Below are positions 34,862 to 43,839 of a stretch of 64,000 nt of DNA, piece after piece. Position numbers and translations under genes: made by a program. The notes beneath the pieces are model-generated. The model was not told the origin of the DNA. It saw only the letters and a list, made by a program, of their open reading frames with translations, and made no database searches. Every line of letters starts with the position of its first letter. Positions within the stretch are counted from its first letter, which is position 1. The stretch is from NCBI RefSeq assembly GCF_003666685.1, contig NZ_RCIZ01000001.1, positions 930,001 to 994,000 of the forward strand, written 5' to 3'. This DNA comes from Mesorhizobium sp. YM1C-6-2 (GTDB lineage: Bacteria; Pseudomonadota; Alphaproteobacteria; Rhizobiales; Rhizobiaceae).

Positions 34862-35607
34862 GCCGCGCTGAGCTTGGCCAGCGTCGCGTCGTCGACCTCG
34901 AAATTGGCATAGACGTTCTGCACGTCGTCATCGTCCTCGAGCGTAGCGACGAGTTTCATCAGCGATTGCGCGCGCTCCTCGTCGACCGGGACATTGTTCT
35001 GCGGCTTCCAGACGACCTTCACCGACTCGGCCTCGCCGAGCGTGTTCTCCAGGGCCTTCGAGACGTCGCCGAGGCTTCCGAAGGCGCAGAGGATCGTGTG
35101 GCCGTCTTCATCGGACTGCACGTCGTCGGCGCCGGCCTCGATGGCCGCGTCCATCAGCTTTTCCGCATCGCCCGCCGAAGCCGGGTAGTAGATCTCGCCC
35201 ACGCGGTCCCACATGAAGGCGACTGAGCCGGTTTCGCCGAGCGCTCCGCCTGCCTTGGTGAAGGCGGCACGGACATTGGAGGCGGACCTGTTGCGATTGT
35301 CGGTGAGCACCTCGACGATGAGGGCGACGCCGCCGGGGCCATAACCCTCGTAGCGGACTTCCTCATAGTTCTCGGCGTCACCGCCGGCGGCCTTGTTGAT
35401 CGCCCGCTGGATGTTGTCCTTGGGCATGGATTCGGCCTTGGCGTTCTGGATCGCCAGCCGGAGGCGTGGGTTCATGTCCGGATCGGGCATGCCCTGCTTG
35501 GCTGCGACCGTGATTTCACGCGCCAGCTTGGAGAACATTTTCGACCGCATGGCGTCCTGTCGACCCTTGCGGTGCATGATATTCTTGAACTGTGAATGGC
35601 CGGCCAT
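34858..35607 (-). CDS. YebC/PmpR-family protein
   Basis: A 249-residue protein of the YebC family, marked by [18 protein letters not shown] at the start and [23 protein letters not shown]. Family members have been described as transcription regulators and, more recently, as translation factors easing proline-rich stalling; which holds here is unknown. It is usually next to ruvC; here its neighbour is a SelT/W-like gene. A 218-bp gap separates it from the divergent MBL-fold gene. Confidence 0.93.
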   Translation of the reverse strand: MAGHSQFKNIMHRKGRQDAMRSKMFSKLAREITVAAKQGMPDPDMNPRLRLAIQNAKAESMPKDNIQRAINKAAGGDAENYEEVRYEGYGPGGVALIVEVLTDNRNRSASNVRAAFTKAGGALGETGSVAFMWDRVGEIYYPASAGDAEKLMDAAIEAGADDVQSDEDGHTILCAFGSLGDVSKALENTLGEAESVKVVWKPQNNVPVDEERAQSLMKLVATLEDDDDVQNVYANFEVDDATLAKLSAA

Positions 35608-35825
35608 CGAGCCCCCGTCGTCCTGGTGCAGGTTTTTTCGGAATGGCGCGCCTTATGCCAAGTCCGCAAAAAAGTCCAGCCGGAGCGCCGGTTTCGTCCG
35701 AACCGGTGGCTCCCGACACATCATCCGACGCTCGCGAAAACGTGACCGAGGCGAGGGGGCCGCGCCGGCTGGCCACAAGCGCGTCGCGCGCTATCGTGAG
35801 GCAACCGCGCTTCCCGGAGACCGCC

Positions 35826-36656
35826 ATGCTCCGCCTTCTTGCCGCCGTGTCCCTTGCCTTGCTGTCTTGGCCGCTCCCTGCCCTGGCGCAGGGAGAGCCG
35901 CCGCCCTCCAAATGTGTCGCCATCGCCAATGCGCTGCCCTCGGCGACATACGCGAGCTTCAGCCCGTCCGCGACCGAAACGCCGATCCTTGCGCAGACCT
36001 TCGTCGAGGGTGACGTCACCATCACCTATGCCGGCCATTCGACATATGTCATCGAAACGCCGGCCGGCGTCAGGATCGCCACCGACTTCTCCGGCGTCTA
36101 CGGCTACGAGCCACTGCCGCGCGTGGCCACCATGAACAAGGCGCATCGCACGCATTATTCGGATCATCCAGATCCCGGGATCGAATATGTGCTGCGCGGC
36201 TGGAATCCCGAGGGTGGGCCGGCCCAACACGCCGTTGTGATCGACGACGTCTACATCCGTAACGTGACCACCGACATCCGTGACTGGGGCGGCGGACTGG
36301 AGCGCGACGGCAATTCGATCTTCATCTTTGAGGTCGCGGGGCTGTGCATAGGCCATCTGGGCCATCTGCACACCAAGCTCAGCGATGCGCAGTTCGGCCA
36401 GATCGGCCGCCTCGACATATTGATGGTGCCGATCGACGGCGGCATGACGCAGTCGATAAGCTCAATGACCGAGATCACCACGCGGCTCTATTCGTCGATG
36501 ATCCTGCCCATGCACCGGCATTCGACCCCGATCGGTCAGTTCACCGGCATGATGGGCGAAGGTTTCGCAGTCGAGTTCCGTCCGAGCCGTTCGCTGAAGG
36601 TCTCGCTGAAGACGCTGCCCGCGCGCCCGACCATTGTGGTGCTCGACGGCGTTTAG
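35826..36656 (+). CDS. Exported MBL-fold metallo-hydrolase
   Basis: A 276-residue protein with a signal peptide (LLAAVSLALLSWPLPALAQ) and a metallo-beta-lactamase fold of the UlaG-like type. Visible elements are YAGHSTYVIETPAGVRIATD, a metal-ligand cluster HRTHYSDHPD, LGHLHTKL and PMHRHSTP near the C terminus. The arrangement resembles small secreted MBL hydrolases of unknown substrate in rhizobia. The ATG at 35826 has GGAGA six bases upstream; the longer frame extends toward yebC and is unlikely. Confidence 0.82.
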   Translation: MLRLLAAVSLALLSWPLPALAQGEPPPSKCVAIANALPSATYASFSPSATETPILAQTFVEGDVTITYAGHSTYVIETPAGVRIATDFSGVYGYEPLPRVATMNKAHRTHYSDHPDPGIEYVLRGWNPEGGPAQHAVVIDDVYIRNVTTDIRDWGGGLERDGNSIFIFEVAGLCIGHLGHLHTKLSDAQFGQIGRLDILMVPIDGGMTQSISSMTEITTRLYSSMILPMHRHSTPIGQFTGMMGEGFAVEFRPSRSLKVSLKTLPARPTIVVLDGV

Positions 36657-36980
36657 CTAGGCTTCGAGGTCCGATTTCAGCCGGTCGAGGACCGACAGCG
36701 CGTGCGTGGCGTACTGGCTGATCCAGCGGTCGTGAATCTGCTTGATCGGCATGGAGTTCAGGTGATTCCAGCGCTCGCGCCCCTCGCGCCTGGCGATGAC
36801 CAGGTCGGCCTCTTCGAGCACTTTCAGATGCTGCATCACCGTGCAGCGGTCGAGCTCCGAAAACGCCTCGCACAGCATGCCGGTCGTGCGCGGCTCCTCC
36901 TTCAGGCAGTCGAGCATCCGCCTTCTGGCAGGGTTGGCGAGGGCCTTGAAAACGCTGTCTTCCATCGAGTCGCTTGACAT
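36657..36980 (-). CDS. ArsR-family regulator
   Basis: A 107-residue winged-helix regulator: ALANPARRRMLDCLKEEP, then TTGMLCEAF and the recognition helix DRCTVMQHLKVLEEADLV. It lacks the metal-binding ELCVCDL motif of arsenic sensors, so it belongs to the ArsR group found beside SRPBCC/AHSA1 genes. The start at 36980 lies inside the 20-bp palindrome that also covers the divergent promoter, so the transcript may be nearly leaderless. It probably represses itself and the SRPBCC-VOC pair. Confidence 0.87.
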   Translation of the reverse strand: MSSDSMEDSVFKALANPARRRMLDCLKEEPRTTGMLCEAFSELDRCTVMQHLKVLEEADLVIARREGRERWNHLNSMPIKQIHDRWISQYATHALSVLDRLKSDLEA

Positions 36981-36998
36981 GTTATAAATATATAACAT
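36979..36998. promoter_or_regulatory. ArsR-type operator in the divergent promoter
   Basis: A palindrome with 8-bp perfect arms, ATGTTATA and TATAACAT, around AATA. A TTGACA hexamer (36974-36979) abuts it and can serve as the -35 box of the SRPBCC gene. The operator covers the ArsR start codon on the other strand. A single protein bound here would shut both directions. Confidence 0.75.
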
Positions 36999-37030
36999 AT
37001 GTCGTACCCATGCAAGCGAAGGAGGACGGC

Positions 37031-37522
37031 ATGAAGCCGGAATTCAGGGTCTCCGCGCGGATTTCGAAACCCGTCGGGGAGGTGTTCGACGCGGTCGTCG
37101 ATCCGAACAAGCTCGGCGCCTATTTCGTCACCACCGGCGGCGGCGCCAGCGCGCCGCTCGTCGAAGGCTCGACCGTGATCTGGTGGGGCGACGTTCCCGT
37201 CGAGGTGGAGAAGGTCGTTCGGGACGAGAAGATCGTGCTTCGCTGGGATGGCGGCGCCGTCGAAGACCAGGACTACAAGACGCGCGTCGAAATGAAGTTC
37301 GACCGGCTCGACGACGGCGGCACGATGGTCACAATCGCGGAAGGCGGTTGGCAGGAAAGCCAGGCCGGATTGCAGAAATCCTACCTCAATTGCGAGGGCT
37401 GGACGCAGATGATCTGCTGCATGAAGGCGTGGCTCGAATACGGCATCAATCTGCGCGAGGGCTACTACCCGAGCGAGACGCGGGGCGAGCCCGCGCGCGA
37501 AAACAACAACCGAGGAGCATGA
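37031..37522 (+). CDS. SRPBCC/AHSA1-domain protein
   Basis: A 163-residue START-like (SRPBCC) protein: RVSARISKPVGEVFDAVVDPNKLGAYF at the start, a central VIWWGDVPVEVEKV sheet, and the long C-terminal helix with GWTQMICCMKAWLEYG. Such domains bind hydrophobic ligands; pairs with ArsR regulators are common and poorly understood. GGAGG lies five bases before the ATG at 37031. The VOC-family gene starts two bases after its stop, so the two are coupled. Confidence 0.87.
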   Translation: MKPEFRVSARISKPVGEVFDAVVDPNKLGAYFVTTGGGASAPLVEGSTVIWWGDVPVEVEKVVRDEKIVLRWDGGAVEDQDYKTRVEMKFDRLDDGGTMVTIAEGGWQESQAGLQKSYLNCEGWTQMICCMKAWLEYGINLREGYYPSETRGEPARENNNRGA

Positions 37523-37523
37523 A

Positions 37524-37886
37524 ATGACAGCCAGGATCGAAGGCGGCATCAACATCGCCATGAAGGTTCCGCCGCACCAGTTCGACGAGACCGTTCGCTT
37601 CTACCGCGACGTGGTGGGTCTGGAACCCTTCGAGGAGAAGGCGCCCGAAATCGGCTTCAAGCTCGGGCCGAACCGCTTGTGGATCGACAAGGCGCCGATG
37701 CTCTCCCAGGCGGAGGTCTGGCTCGAGCTCTTCACCGACGATTTCCCGGCCGTCGCGAAACATTTCGAAACGTCGGGCGTCACGCGCTGCGACGCGATCG
37801 AGCCGCTGCCGGATGGTTTTAAGGGCGGCTGGATCAGCAACCCGGCCAACATCGTCCATATGGTCCGCACGCCGGACGCCTGGTAA
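37524..37886 (+). CDS. VOC (glyoxalase/dioxygenase-fold) protein
   Basis: A 120-residue single VOC domain with paired beta-alpha-beta modules: VRFYRDVVGLEPF in the first half and the ligand strand AEVWLELFTDDF. Some metal-ligand positions of glyoxalase I are not obvious, so it may be non-enzymatic. It is the second gene of the ArsR-controlled unit with the SRPBCC protein. Confidence 0.84.
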   Translation: MTARIEGGINIAMKVPPHQFDETVRFYRDVVGLEPFEEKAPEIGFKLGPNRLWIDKAPMLSQAEVWLELFTDDFPAVAKHFETSGVTRCDAIEPLPDGFKGGWISNPANIVHMVRTPDAW

Positions 37887-37909
37887 GCCGGCAACCCGCG
37901 CGGCGGGGC

Positions 37910-38677
37910 TCAATGCGCCCCGCCCGAATCCTTCTGCTTCTTGCGGCGCGCCAGCATGTTGAGGCCTTCGACGAGAGCGGAAAAACCCATCGCCGCGTAG
38001 ATGTAGCCCTTGGGCACATGGAAGCCCATGCCGTCGGCGATCAGCGTCGTTCCGATCATCAGCAGGAAGCCCAGCGCCAGCATGACGATAGTCGGGTTCT
38101 TGGCGATGAAGTTGGCAAGCGGCGTAGCTGCCAGCAGCATCACCGTGACCGCCGCGATGACGGCGATATACATGATGGCGATCTCGTCGGTCATGCCGAC
38201 TGCCGTGATGATCGAGTCGATCGAGAAGACGAGATCGAGCAGCAGGATCTGGAAGATAGCCCCTCCGAGCGAAAGCTGCAGCGTCCCGCCCAGCATGTTG
38301 TCCTTGTGATCCTGGGGATCGACCGTGTGATGGATTTCCTTGGTCGCCTTCCAGACAAGGAACAGGCCGCCGGCGATCAGGATCAGGTCCCGCCAGGAGA
38401 AGGCGTGATCGAACACCGTGAATACCGGGGTCGTGAGCTGAACGATGAAAGAAATCGTGGCGAGCAGCAGAAGTCGCATGATCAGCGCTGCGCCGATGCC
38501 AAGCCGCCGCGCATTTACCCGCTGATGTTCGGGCAGCTTGTTGGTGAGGATCGAGATGAAGATCAGGTTGTCGATGCCGAGCACGATCTCCAGCACGACA
38601 AGGGTGAGCAGCGCGACCCAGGCGGTCGGATCCTGCAGCCACACGAAGTGCGGCGTTAGGAAGTCGATGATCGGCAT
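37910..38677 (-). CDS. TerC-family integral membrane protein
   Basis: A 255-residue membrane protein with seven or more helices and TerC hallmarks: [16 protein letters not shown] and [18 protein letters not shown], each with a membrane-buried Asp thought to carry metal. Relatives (Alx/MeeF, TerC) export manganese or support metallation of exported enzymes; tellurite resistance is not implied without ter genes. The ATG at 38677 is preferred to a TTG five codons upstream. Confidence 0.9.
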   Translation of the reverse strand: MPIIDFLTPHFVWLQDPTAWVALLTLVVLEIVLGIDNLIFISILTNKLPEHQRVNARRLGIGAALIMRLLLLATISFIVQLTTPVFTVFDHAFSWRDLILIAGGLFLVWKATKEIHHTVDPQDHKDNMLGGTLQLSLGGAIFQILLLDLVFSIDSIITAVGMTDEIAIMYIAVIAAVTVMLLAATPLANFIAKNPTIVMLALGFLLMIGTTLIADGMGFHVPKGYIYAAMGFSALVEGLNMLARRKKQKDSGGAH

Positions 38678-38750
38678 GTCTTTCGTCCCCAAGGCATGTC
38701 AGCAGGATCGGCTCGGCGGCAAGTAGGGTTCGTCGATCCCGTCGTCAATG

Positions 38751-39575
38751 TCAGTACCAGAAAGACGGTGCGCTTTCTTCGAGCCTGGGGCCGCGGCGAA
38801 ACGGTGCGATCCTCTCGGCAAGACCGGTGCGGTCGGAGATGTCGATGCCGACGCCGCAAAGGGTCGCCGGTCCGTTGGCGGCCTCGAAGCGACCCTTGGG
38901 AACCTTGGAGAGGAAGCGGTTGAGTGGTTCCTCCTTGTCCATGCCGAGCGAGGAATCGTAGTCCCCGCACATTCCCGCGTCGGTGATGTAGGCAGTGCCG
39001 CCGTTCAAAATCTGGTGATCGGCGGTCGGCTGGTGCGTGTGGGTGCCGACAACGAGGCTGACACGGCCATCGAGGAAGTGGGCGAAGCACATCTTCTCCG
39101 ACGTCGCCTCGGCGTGGAAATCGACCACTGCCGCGTCGGCCTGGTCGCCGAGCGGGCAGGCGGCCACCTCGCGCTCGCCGGCCATGAAAGGATCGTCGAG
39201 CTCGGGATGCATGAACACCCTGCCCATTATGTTGGCGACAAGCACGCGGGCGCCGTTCCTGGCGAGGTAGACGCCCGAGCCACGACCCGGCGTGCCCTTC
39301 GGATAGTTGACGGGCCGCAGGAAGCGATCCTCGCGCGCCGCGAAGGTCAGCGCCTCGCGCTGGTCCCAGACGTGGTTGCCGGTGGTGACGACATCCGCGC
39401 CGGCGGCGAGCGTCGTCTGGAAAATCTCTTCGGTGATGCCGAAGCCGCCTGCCGCGTTTTCGCCGTTCACGATGACGAAATCGAGCCGGAAATCGGAAAT
39501 CAGGCCGGGAAGTTGTTCCCAAACCGCGGTCCGCCCGGATTTGCCGACCATGTCGCCCAGAAAGAGAAGCCTCAT
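38751..39575 (-). CDS. YmdB-type metallophosphoesterase
   Basis: A 274-residue calcineurin-like phosphoesterase of the TIGR00282/YmdB group. Metal ligands are spread over FLGDMVGKSGR (D8), NGENAAGG (N36-E38), TTGNHVWDQ (N67-H68), DFHAEATSEK and GTHTHQPTAD near the C-terminal half. Characterised relatives hydrolyse 2',3'-cyclic nucleotides or cAMP. It lies between the 5-formyl-THF cyclo-ligase gene and the TerC gene, all on the minus strand, seven bases from the former, so an operon is likely. Confidence 0.92.
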   Translation of the reverse strand: MRLLFLGDMVGKSGRTAVWEQLPGLISDFRLDFVIVNGENAAGGFGITEEIFQTTLAAGADVVTTGNHVWDQREALTFAAREDRFLRPVNYPKGTPGRGSGVYLARNGARVLVANIMGRVFMHPELDDPFMAGEREVAACPLGDQADAAVVDFHAEATSEKMCFAHFLDGRVSLVVGTHTHQPTADHQILNGGTAYITDAGMCGDYDSSLGMDKEEPLNRFLSKVPKGRFEAANGPATLCGVGIDISDRTGLAERIAPFRRGPRLEESAPSFWY

Positions 39576-39582
39576 GATTCCT

Positions 39583-40170
39583 CTATAGAGACGCGGTGAA
39601 GCGGCGCAAACCGCTTTCGGTGAGGATTTCCGGAATGATCACGTCGTGCGGCTCGTCCGGGACCGTAGGCACTTCCTGGCAGTCGAAGGCGATGCCGATG
39701 AGACGCGGCGCATGGCCCGCGTCCGTCAGCCTGGAGATTGCCCGGTCATAGTAGCCGGCGCCGTAGCCGATGCGGTGGCCGCGTGTATCGAATGCCGCGA
39801 GCGGCACGAGCATGATCGACGGGTCGAGCGCTTCGGCCTCATCGCCGGGTCCGGCTGTGCCGAAACCCATGTCGACCAGCGCGGCGCCGCGGACGAGCTC
39901 GCGGAAGATCATGGTGGTCTTGTCGAGGATGGCGGGCAGGCAGAGGCGGGCGCCGTTCTCCCGCAAGGCAAACATCAACGGCCGCACGTCGACCTCCGAG
40001 CGCATCGGCCAGAACCCGGAGGCGATCGCACCGGGTTCTACCTCAATCGAATTTCTCGCGAACTCCGTCATCTCGAGTGCGGCCTCGATCCTGAACGACG
40101 GATCGAGCGCGTCGCGGCGAGCCAGCGCTTCGCGGCGCAATTCCCGTTTCAGCTCTCTTGGAGGTTTCAT
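39583..40170 (-). CDS. 5-formyltetrahydrofolate cyclo-ligase
   Basis: Recycles 5-formyl-THF to 5,10-methenyl-THF with ATP. The 195-residue length is typical; conserved pieces are ELRREALARRDAL at the start, the WPMRSEVDVRPL region, LVPLAAFDTRGHRIGYGAGYYDR, and IAFDCQEVPTVPDEPHD. The ATG at 40170 gives a family-standard N terminus; the open frame reaching 40254 crosses the 3' end of the 6S RNA. The 6S-RNA plus cyclo-ligase order is conserved from enterobacteria to rhizobia. Confidence 0.93.
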   Translation of the reverse strand: MKPPRELKRELRREALARRDALDPSFRIEAALEMTEFARNSIEVEPGAIASGFWPMRSEVDVRPLMFALRENGARLCLPAILDKTTMIFRELVRGAALVDMGFGTAGPGDEAEALDPSIMLVPLAAFDTRGHRIGYGAGYYDRAISRLTDAGHAPRLIGIAFDCQEVPTVPDEPHDVIIPEILTESGLRRFTASL

Positions 40171-40238
40171 GCGAGAAGACGACCTGATGCTTTGTCCGGT
40201 GCCGGTTGATCCGAAAACCGGGTCCGCTTTCGGTCTAT

Positions 40239-40406
40239 GCCAGTGGCGATCCACGACAACCGGTGGAGAAGTCGATCCCGGGAACCTACAAAGTAGGTGG
40301 GCGCCGTGTGACCAGACCCACGGGCCTGGTCAGGGACAGCTCCCTAGGGATCAATAAGGCCCCGGGGAAATGTCTCTCCTGCCGGGAAGCGCAGACCGCC
40401 ACTGAC
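40239..40406 (-). ncRNA. ssrS: 6S RNA
   Basis: On the minus strand the ends pair (CAGTGGCG near 40397-40404 with CGCCACTG at 40241-40248), closing a long imperfect rod of about 165 nt. Internal text includes GGTCTGCGCTTCCCGGCAGG, a central TTATTGATCCCTAGGGAGCT region and CACCTACTTTGTAGGTTCCC, like rhizobial 6S RNA as I know it. A TATATT -10 box lies just upstream, and the gene is directly upstream of 5-formyl-THF cyclo-ligase, its usual place. 6S RNA binds sigma-70 RNA polymerase in stationary phase. Confidence 0.82.
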
Positions 40407-40614
40407 GAATATAGGCGCGCGACGACCCGACCGCCATCCAAAAACCGACAGCGAGGAGGTTTTTGAACCTCCTCTATCGAGAGAGCGACGACCTGCCGCG
40501 GTCGGACACTATGGTTAAGCAACAGGGTTAAGCGGCCCTTAACCTTTGCAATTCATTATCCCTAACGATTTCAAACGGATTCGGGCGGGTCCCGACATAC
40601 CAAGGGTGACGGGG

Positions 40615-41388
40615 ATGTATCGATTTGCAAGGAAGACACTCTTCGCGGCGCTTGTTGCCGGGGTCGCCGGCCCGGCCTTCGCCGCGGACCTCTACGAGCC
40701 GATCGAAGTCGTGCCGGAGGTCGTCGGCGGATGGTACATCCGCGGTCACATCGGCATGAGCAACCAGTTCTTCGACGGGCTGGAATCCGAAATGTTCGAC
40801 GAGCCCTTTGCCTTCGGCTGGTATGACGAGGGTGGGTTTTCCTCCGCGCCGATCTTCGGCGGCGGCGTAGGCTATCAGTTCAATGACAATCTGCGCGGCG
40901 ATATCACGGTCGAATGGCGCGGCAAGTCCGATTTCTACGCGCTCGATTGGCTTCAGGCCGTCAGCCCCGCCAGCCCGGTCAGGACCAACGAATACACCGG
41001 CAAGAAGTCGGAACTGGTCTTCATGGCCAACGGCTACTACGACTTCGCCAGCTTCTCCGGCATTACGCCCTATGTTGGCGCCGGCATAGGTGCCTCCTAC
41101 AATACGATCTCGCATTTCCGTGATGTCAACGAACTCAATGGCGGCCTTGCCTACGCCGACGACGAATCCGAATGGAACCTGGCCTGGGCGCTCCATGCGG
41201 GCCTCGGCTTTCAGGCTACGGAACGCATGACCATCGATTTCGGCTACAGCTTCATCTCGCTGGGCGACGCCAAGACCGGCAGGCTCACCAATGTCGATCC
41301 GAACTTCGACACCGATAATGACGGCATCAAGTTCAACGATATCTACTCGCACGACTTCAAGCTCGGCGTTCGCTATTCGCTGAACTGA
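40615..41388 (+). CDS. Outer-membrane beta-barrel protein 1
   Basis: A 257-residue exported protein: signal peptide (LFAALVAGVAGPAFAADL, cleaved near residue 22) and a mature part of alternating strands ending in the C-terminal aromatic/hydrophobic pattern HDFKLGVRYSLN. It belongs with the Omp25/Omp31-like porin-family barrels of rhizobia (WYIRGHIG start, YVGAGIGASY strand). It is followed by a strong terminator and then by a second barrel gene with similar architecture, so the pair probably arose by duplication. Confidence 0.87.
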   Translation: MYRFARKTLFAALVAGVAGPAFAADLYEPIEVVPEVVGGWYIRGHIGMSNQFFDGLESEMFDEPFAFGWYDEGGFSSAPIFGGGVGYQFNDNLRGDITVEWRGKSDFYALDWLQAVSPASPVRTNEYTGKKSELVFMANGYYDFASFSGITPYVGAGIGASYNTISHFRDVNELNGGLAYADDESEWNLAWALHAGLGFQATERMTIDFGYSFISLGDAKTGRLTNVDPNFDTDNDGIKFNDIYSHDFKLGVRYSLN

Positions 41389-41409
41389 TCCTGCCCGCAA
41401 CCTTTCTCG

Positions 41410-41438
41410 AAAAGGCCCCGTCATCGACGGGGCCTTTT
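41410..41438 (+). terminator. Rho-independent terminator of barrel gene 1
   Basis: A perfect 13-bp stem, AAAAGGCCCCGTC with GACGGGGCCTTTT, closes an ATC loop 22 bp after the stop codon. The A-rich and T-rich ends make it usable in both directions. Confidence 0.92.
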
Positions 41439-41611
41439 CCGTTCGGATATCCTGAACGGGTTCCACGGTGGAAGGAGCTGCCAACCCATTGAAATTAAAG
41501 GGCTGGCATGCCCGGCGTAGTTAACCGGCATTTAACGACTATGGTTAACAATGCTTCCTGAAAATGGGTGGGCGGATCAGTTTCCGCCGCGCACTTCGGG
41601 GAGCACGCGCC

Positions 41612-42433
41612 ATGAAACTGTCACTCCGCATCGCGCTGTCGCTTGCAGCGCTTGCGCCATTCGCCGCTGATGCCGCCGACTACGATCCGCCGATTATTGT
41701 CGAAGAGGCTCCGGAATATGTTCCGGTTGAAGTCGGCTCCGGTTGGTATCTGCGCGGCGATGTGAGCTACATCTTCGATTCCAGCATCGATGGGGTCGAC
41801 TATACTGCATTCGACGGCGTTGACGATGTATCGGCCTCATTCAGGTCTGCGTCGCTCGATACCGACTTCGCCTGGAGCGGCGGCTTCGGTTACCGTTTTA
41901 CCGACTACTTCCGTGCCGATGCCACGGTCGAAGGCTTTCGCGCGGACTTCAGCGGATCGACTTCGAGCGATACACCTTGCCTTGACGATGCGGTGGTCGG
42001 GACAGGCTGCCGCTCGACCAACGGCTCCGAAGTCTCCGCCGTCAGCCTCATGGCTAACGGCTATGTCGATCTCGGTACCTATGTCGGCCTCACGCCCTAT
42101 GTCGGCGCCGGCCTCGGATACTCGTATCTGAGCTGGAAGGATCTGAGCGACACGACCTACTGCGTCGACGGCGGGGCGCTTTGCGCGAGCGACAATGCGG
42201 TCGGCGGATCGAACCATCGCGGGCAGGATGGCTGGGCCTTCACCTACGCGCTCATGGCCGGCGTCGCCTATGACATCAGCAAGAACTTCAAGCTGGACCT
42301 TGGCTACAAATACCGCAACATCGACGGCGGCGACATGTTCGGTTGGGATTCGTCTGACGAGTTCGGTAACGGATCGCACGGCAACATCGAGACGCATGAG
42401 GTCAAAGTCGGCCTGCGTTACGAACTCTGGTAG
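41612..42433 (+). CDS. Outer-membrane beta-barrel protein 2
   Basis: A 273-residue paralogue-like barrel protein. Signal peptide (SLRIALSLAALAPFAADAAD) precedes YDPPIIVEEAPEYVPVEVGSGWYLRGDVSY, similar to barrel 1 (IEVVPEVVGGWYIRGHIG). Strands such as YVGLTPYVGAGLGYSYL match barrel 1's TPYVGAGIGASY. The C terminus HEVKVGLRYELW ends in an aromatic residue, as needed for BAM recognition. It has two additional Cys pairs (C-L-D-D...C and Y-C-V-D...C) in loop regions absent from barrel 1. Confidence 0.86.
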   Translation: MKLSLRIALSLAALAPFAADAADYDPPIIVEEAPEYVPVEVGSGWYLRGDVSYIFDSSIDGVDYTAFDGVDDVSASFRSASLDTDFAWSGGFGYRFTDYFRADATVEGFRADFSGSTSSDTPCLDDAVVGTGCRSTNGSEVSAVSLMANGYVDLGTYVGLTPYVGAGLGYSYLSWKDLSDTTYCVDGGALCASDNAVGGSNHRGQDGWAFTYALMAGVAYDISKNFKLDLGYKYRNIDGGDMFGWDSSDEFGNGSHGNIETHEVKVGLRYELW

Positions 42434-42458
42434 ACGCATTAAAGTTTGCCTCTGACGG

Positions 42459-42484
42459 ACGGCGGGCTCGGCCCGCCGTTTTTC
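42459..42484 (+). terminator. Rho-independent terminator of barrel gene 2
   Basis: ACGGCGGGC and GCCCGCCGT form a 9-bp stem around TCG, directly followed by a T run, 26 bp after the barrel-2 stop codon. It separates the barrel gene from the serC leader. Confidence 0.92.
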
Positions 42485-42560
42485 ATTATGCGACCGAGTG
42501 TCCGGCTTGCGACAAAAACAATCCTCTTGACGCCCTGGCCTGCAGGGAATATCGCCGTCC

Positions 42561-42611
42561 GTGGGACACTCCTCCCCAACGAGGAGCTTTCTATCTGGAA
42601 GGATAGCCACG
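42561..42611 (+). promoter_or_regulatory. serC leader RNA motif
   Basis: Immediately before serC two small hairpins occur: CTCCTC/GAGGAG around CCCAAC (42569-42586) and CTATC/GATAG around TGGAAG (42591-42606). The second includes the Shine-Dalgarno sequence. This is the layout of the serC RNA motif known from comparative genomics in alphaproteobacteria. The second stem can mask the ribosome site, so translation control is likely; the ligand, if any, is unknown. Confidence 0.75.
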
Positions 42612-43784
42612 ATGACGACTACCAAGCCCGGACTCCGTCCGGCGAACCCCAATTTTTCTTCAGGACCCTGCGCTAAACGTCCCGGCTGGTCGCCGGAGGC
42701 GCTGAAGAATGCGCCCCTCGGGCGTTCCCACCGTGCAAAGATCGGCAAGGCCAAGCTCGAGCAGGCGATCGACCTCACCCGTGAGGTGCTCCAGGTCCCC
42801 GCTGACCATCGCATCGGCATAGTCCCGGCCTCCGACACCGGCGCGGTCGAGATGGCAATGTGGTCGCTACTCGGCGAGCGCGGCGTCGACATGGTGGCCT
42901 GGGAAAGTTTCGGCGAGGGCTGGGTCACTGATGTGGTGAAGCAGCTGAAGCTAGCCGACGTGCGGACGATCAAGGCGCCCTACGGCGAGCTGCCTGACCT
43001 TGCTTCGATCGATTTCGACCGCGACGTCGTGTTCACCTGGAACGGCACGACCTCGGGCGTGCGTGTGCCCAACGGCGATTTCATCCCCGCCGATCGCAAG
43101 GGCCTGACGATCTGCGACGCCACTTCGGCGGCCTTCGCCCAGAAACTCGATTTCCAGAAGCTCGATGTCGTCACCTTCTCCTGGCAGAAGGCGCTTGGCG
43201 GCGAGGGCGCTCACGGCATGCTGATCCTCAGCCCCCGAGCGGTCGCCCGCCTGGAAAGCTACAAGCCCGCCTGGCCGCTGCCGAAGATCTTCCGCATGAC
43301 GTCGAACGGCAAGCTGATCGAGGGCATATTCAAGGGTGAGACGATCAACACGCCTTCGATGCTCTGCGTCGAGGACTACATCGACGCGCTCAACTGGGCG
43401 AAGTCGATCGGCGGACTGGAACAACTCGTCTCGCGCGCCGACTCCAACACCAGGGTGATTTCGGATTGGGTGGCGAAGACACCCGCCGTCGACTTCCTGG
43501 CGACTGTCGAAAACACGCGGTCCAACACTTCCGTTTGCCTGCGCTTCGCCGATCCCGCGGTCGCCAATCTCGACGATGCCGGCCAGCAGGCTTTCGTGAA
43601 AGGCTTCGTCGCGCTGCTCGAGGCCGAGAAGGTCGCTTTCGATATCGCCGGCTATCGCGATGCGCCGCCCGGCCTGCGCATCTGGTGCGGTGCGACCGTC
43701 GAAACCTCCGACGTCGCGGCGCTGATGCCTTGGCTCGACTGGGCCTACGCGACGCAGAAGGCCGCGCTCAAAGCCGCGGCCTGA
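42612..43784 (+). CDS. serC: Phosphoserine aminotransferase
   Basis: PLP enzyme making 3-phosphoserine from 3-phosphohydroxypyruvate and glutamate. The 390-residue form has [15 protein letters not shown] at the start and the PLP lysine K193 in [11 protein letters not shown], as in the long alphaproteobacterial SerC. The ATG at 42612 has GGAAGGA upstream inside the leader hairpin. serA, the preceding pathway step, starts 55 bp downstream in the same direction, making a serine-biosynthesis operon. Confidence 0.95.
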   Translation: MTTTKPGLRPANPNFSSGPCAKRPGWSPEALKNAPLGRSHRAKIGKAKLEQAIDLTREVLQVPADHRIGIVPASDTGAVEMAMWSLLGERGVDMVAWESFGEGWVTDVVKQLKLADVRTIKAPYGELPDLASIDFDRDVVFTWNGTTSGVRVPNGDFIPADRKGLTICDATSAAFAQKLDFQKLDVVTFSWQKALGGEGAHGMLILSPRAVARLESYKPAWPLPKIFRMTSNGKLIEGIFKGETINTPSMLCVEDYIDALNWAKSIGGLEQLVSRADSNTRVISDWVAKTPAVDFLATVENTRSNTSVCLRFADPAVANLDDAGQQAFVKGFVALLEAEKVAFDIAGYRDAPPGLRIWCGATVETSDVAALMPWLDWAYATQKAALKAAA

Positions 43785-43839
43785 CCCTCAATCATCATTT
43801 TTATCGGGCTGCTTCGGTGGCCAATGCAAGGACAAGACC

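Noticed and set aside
37910-38677. Tellurite resistance as the role of the TerC-family gene.
   Set aside because: No other ter genes are present; stand-alone TerC/Alx proteins are tied to manganese export.
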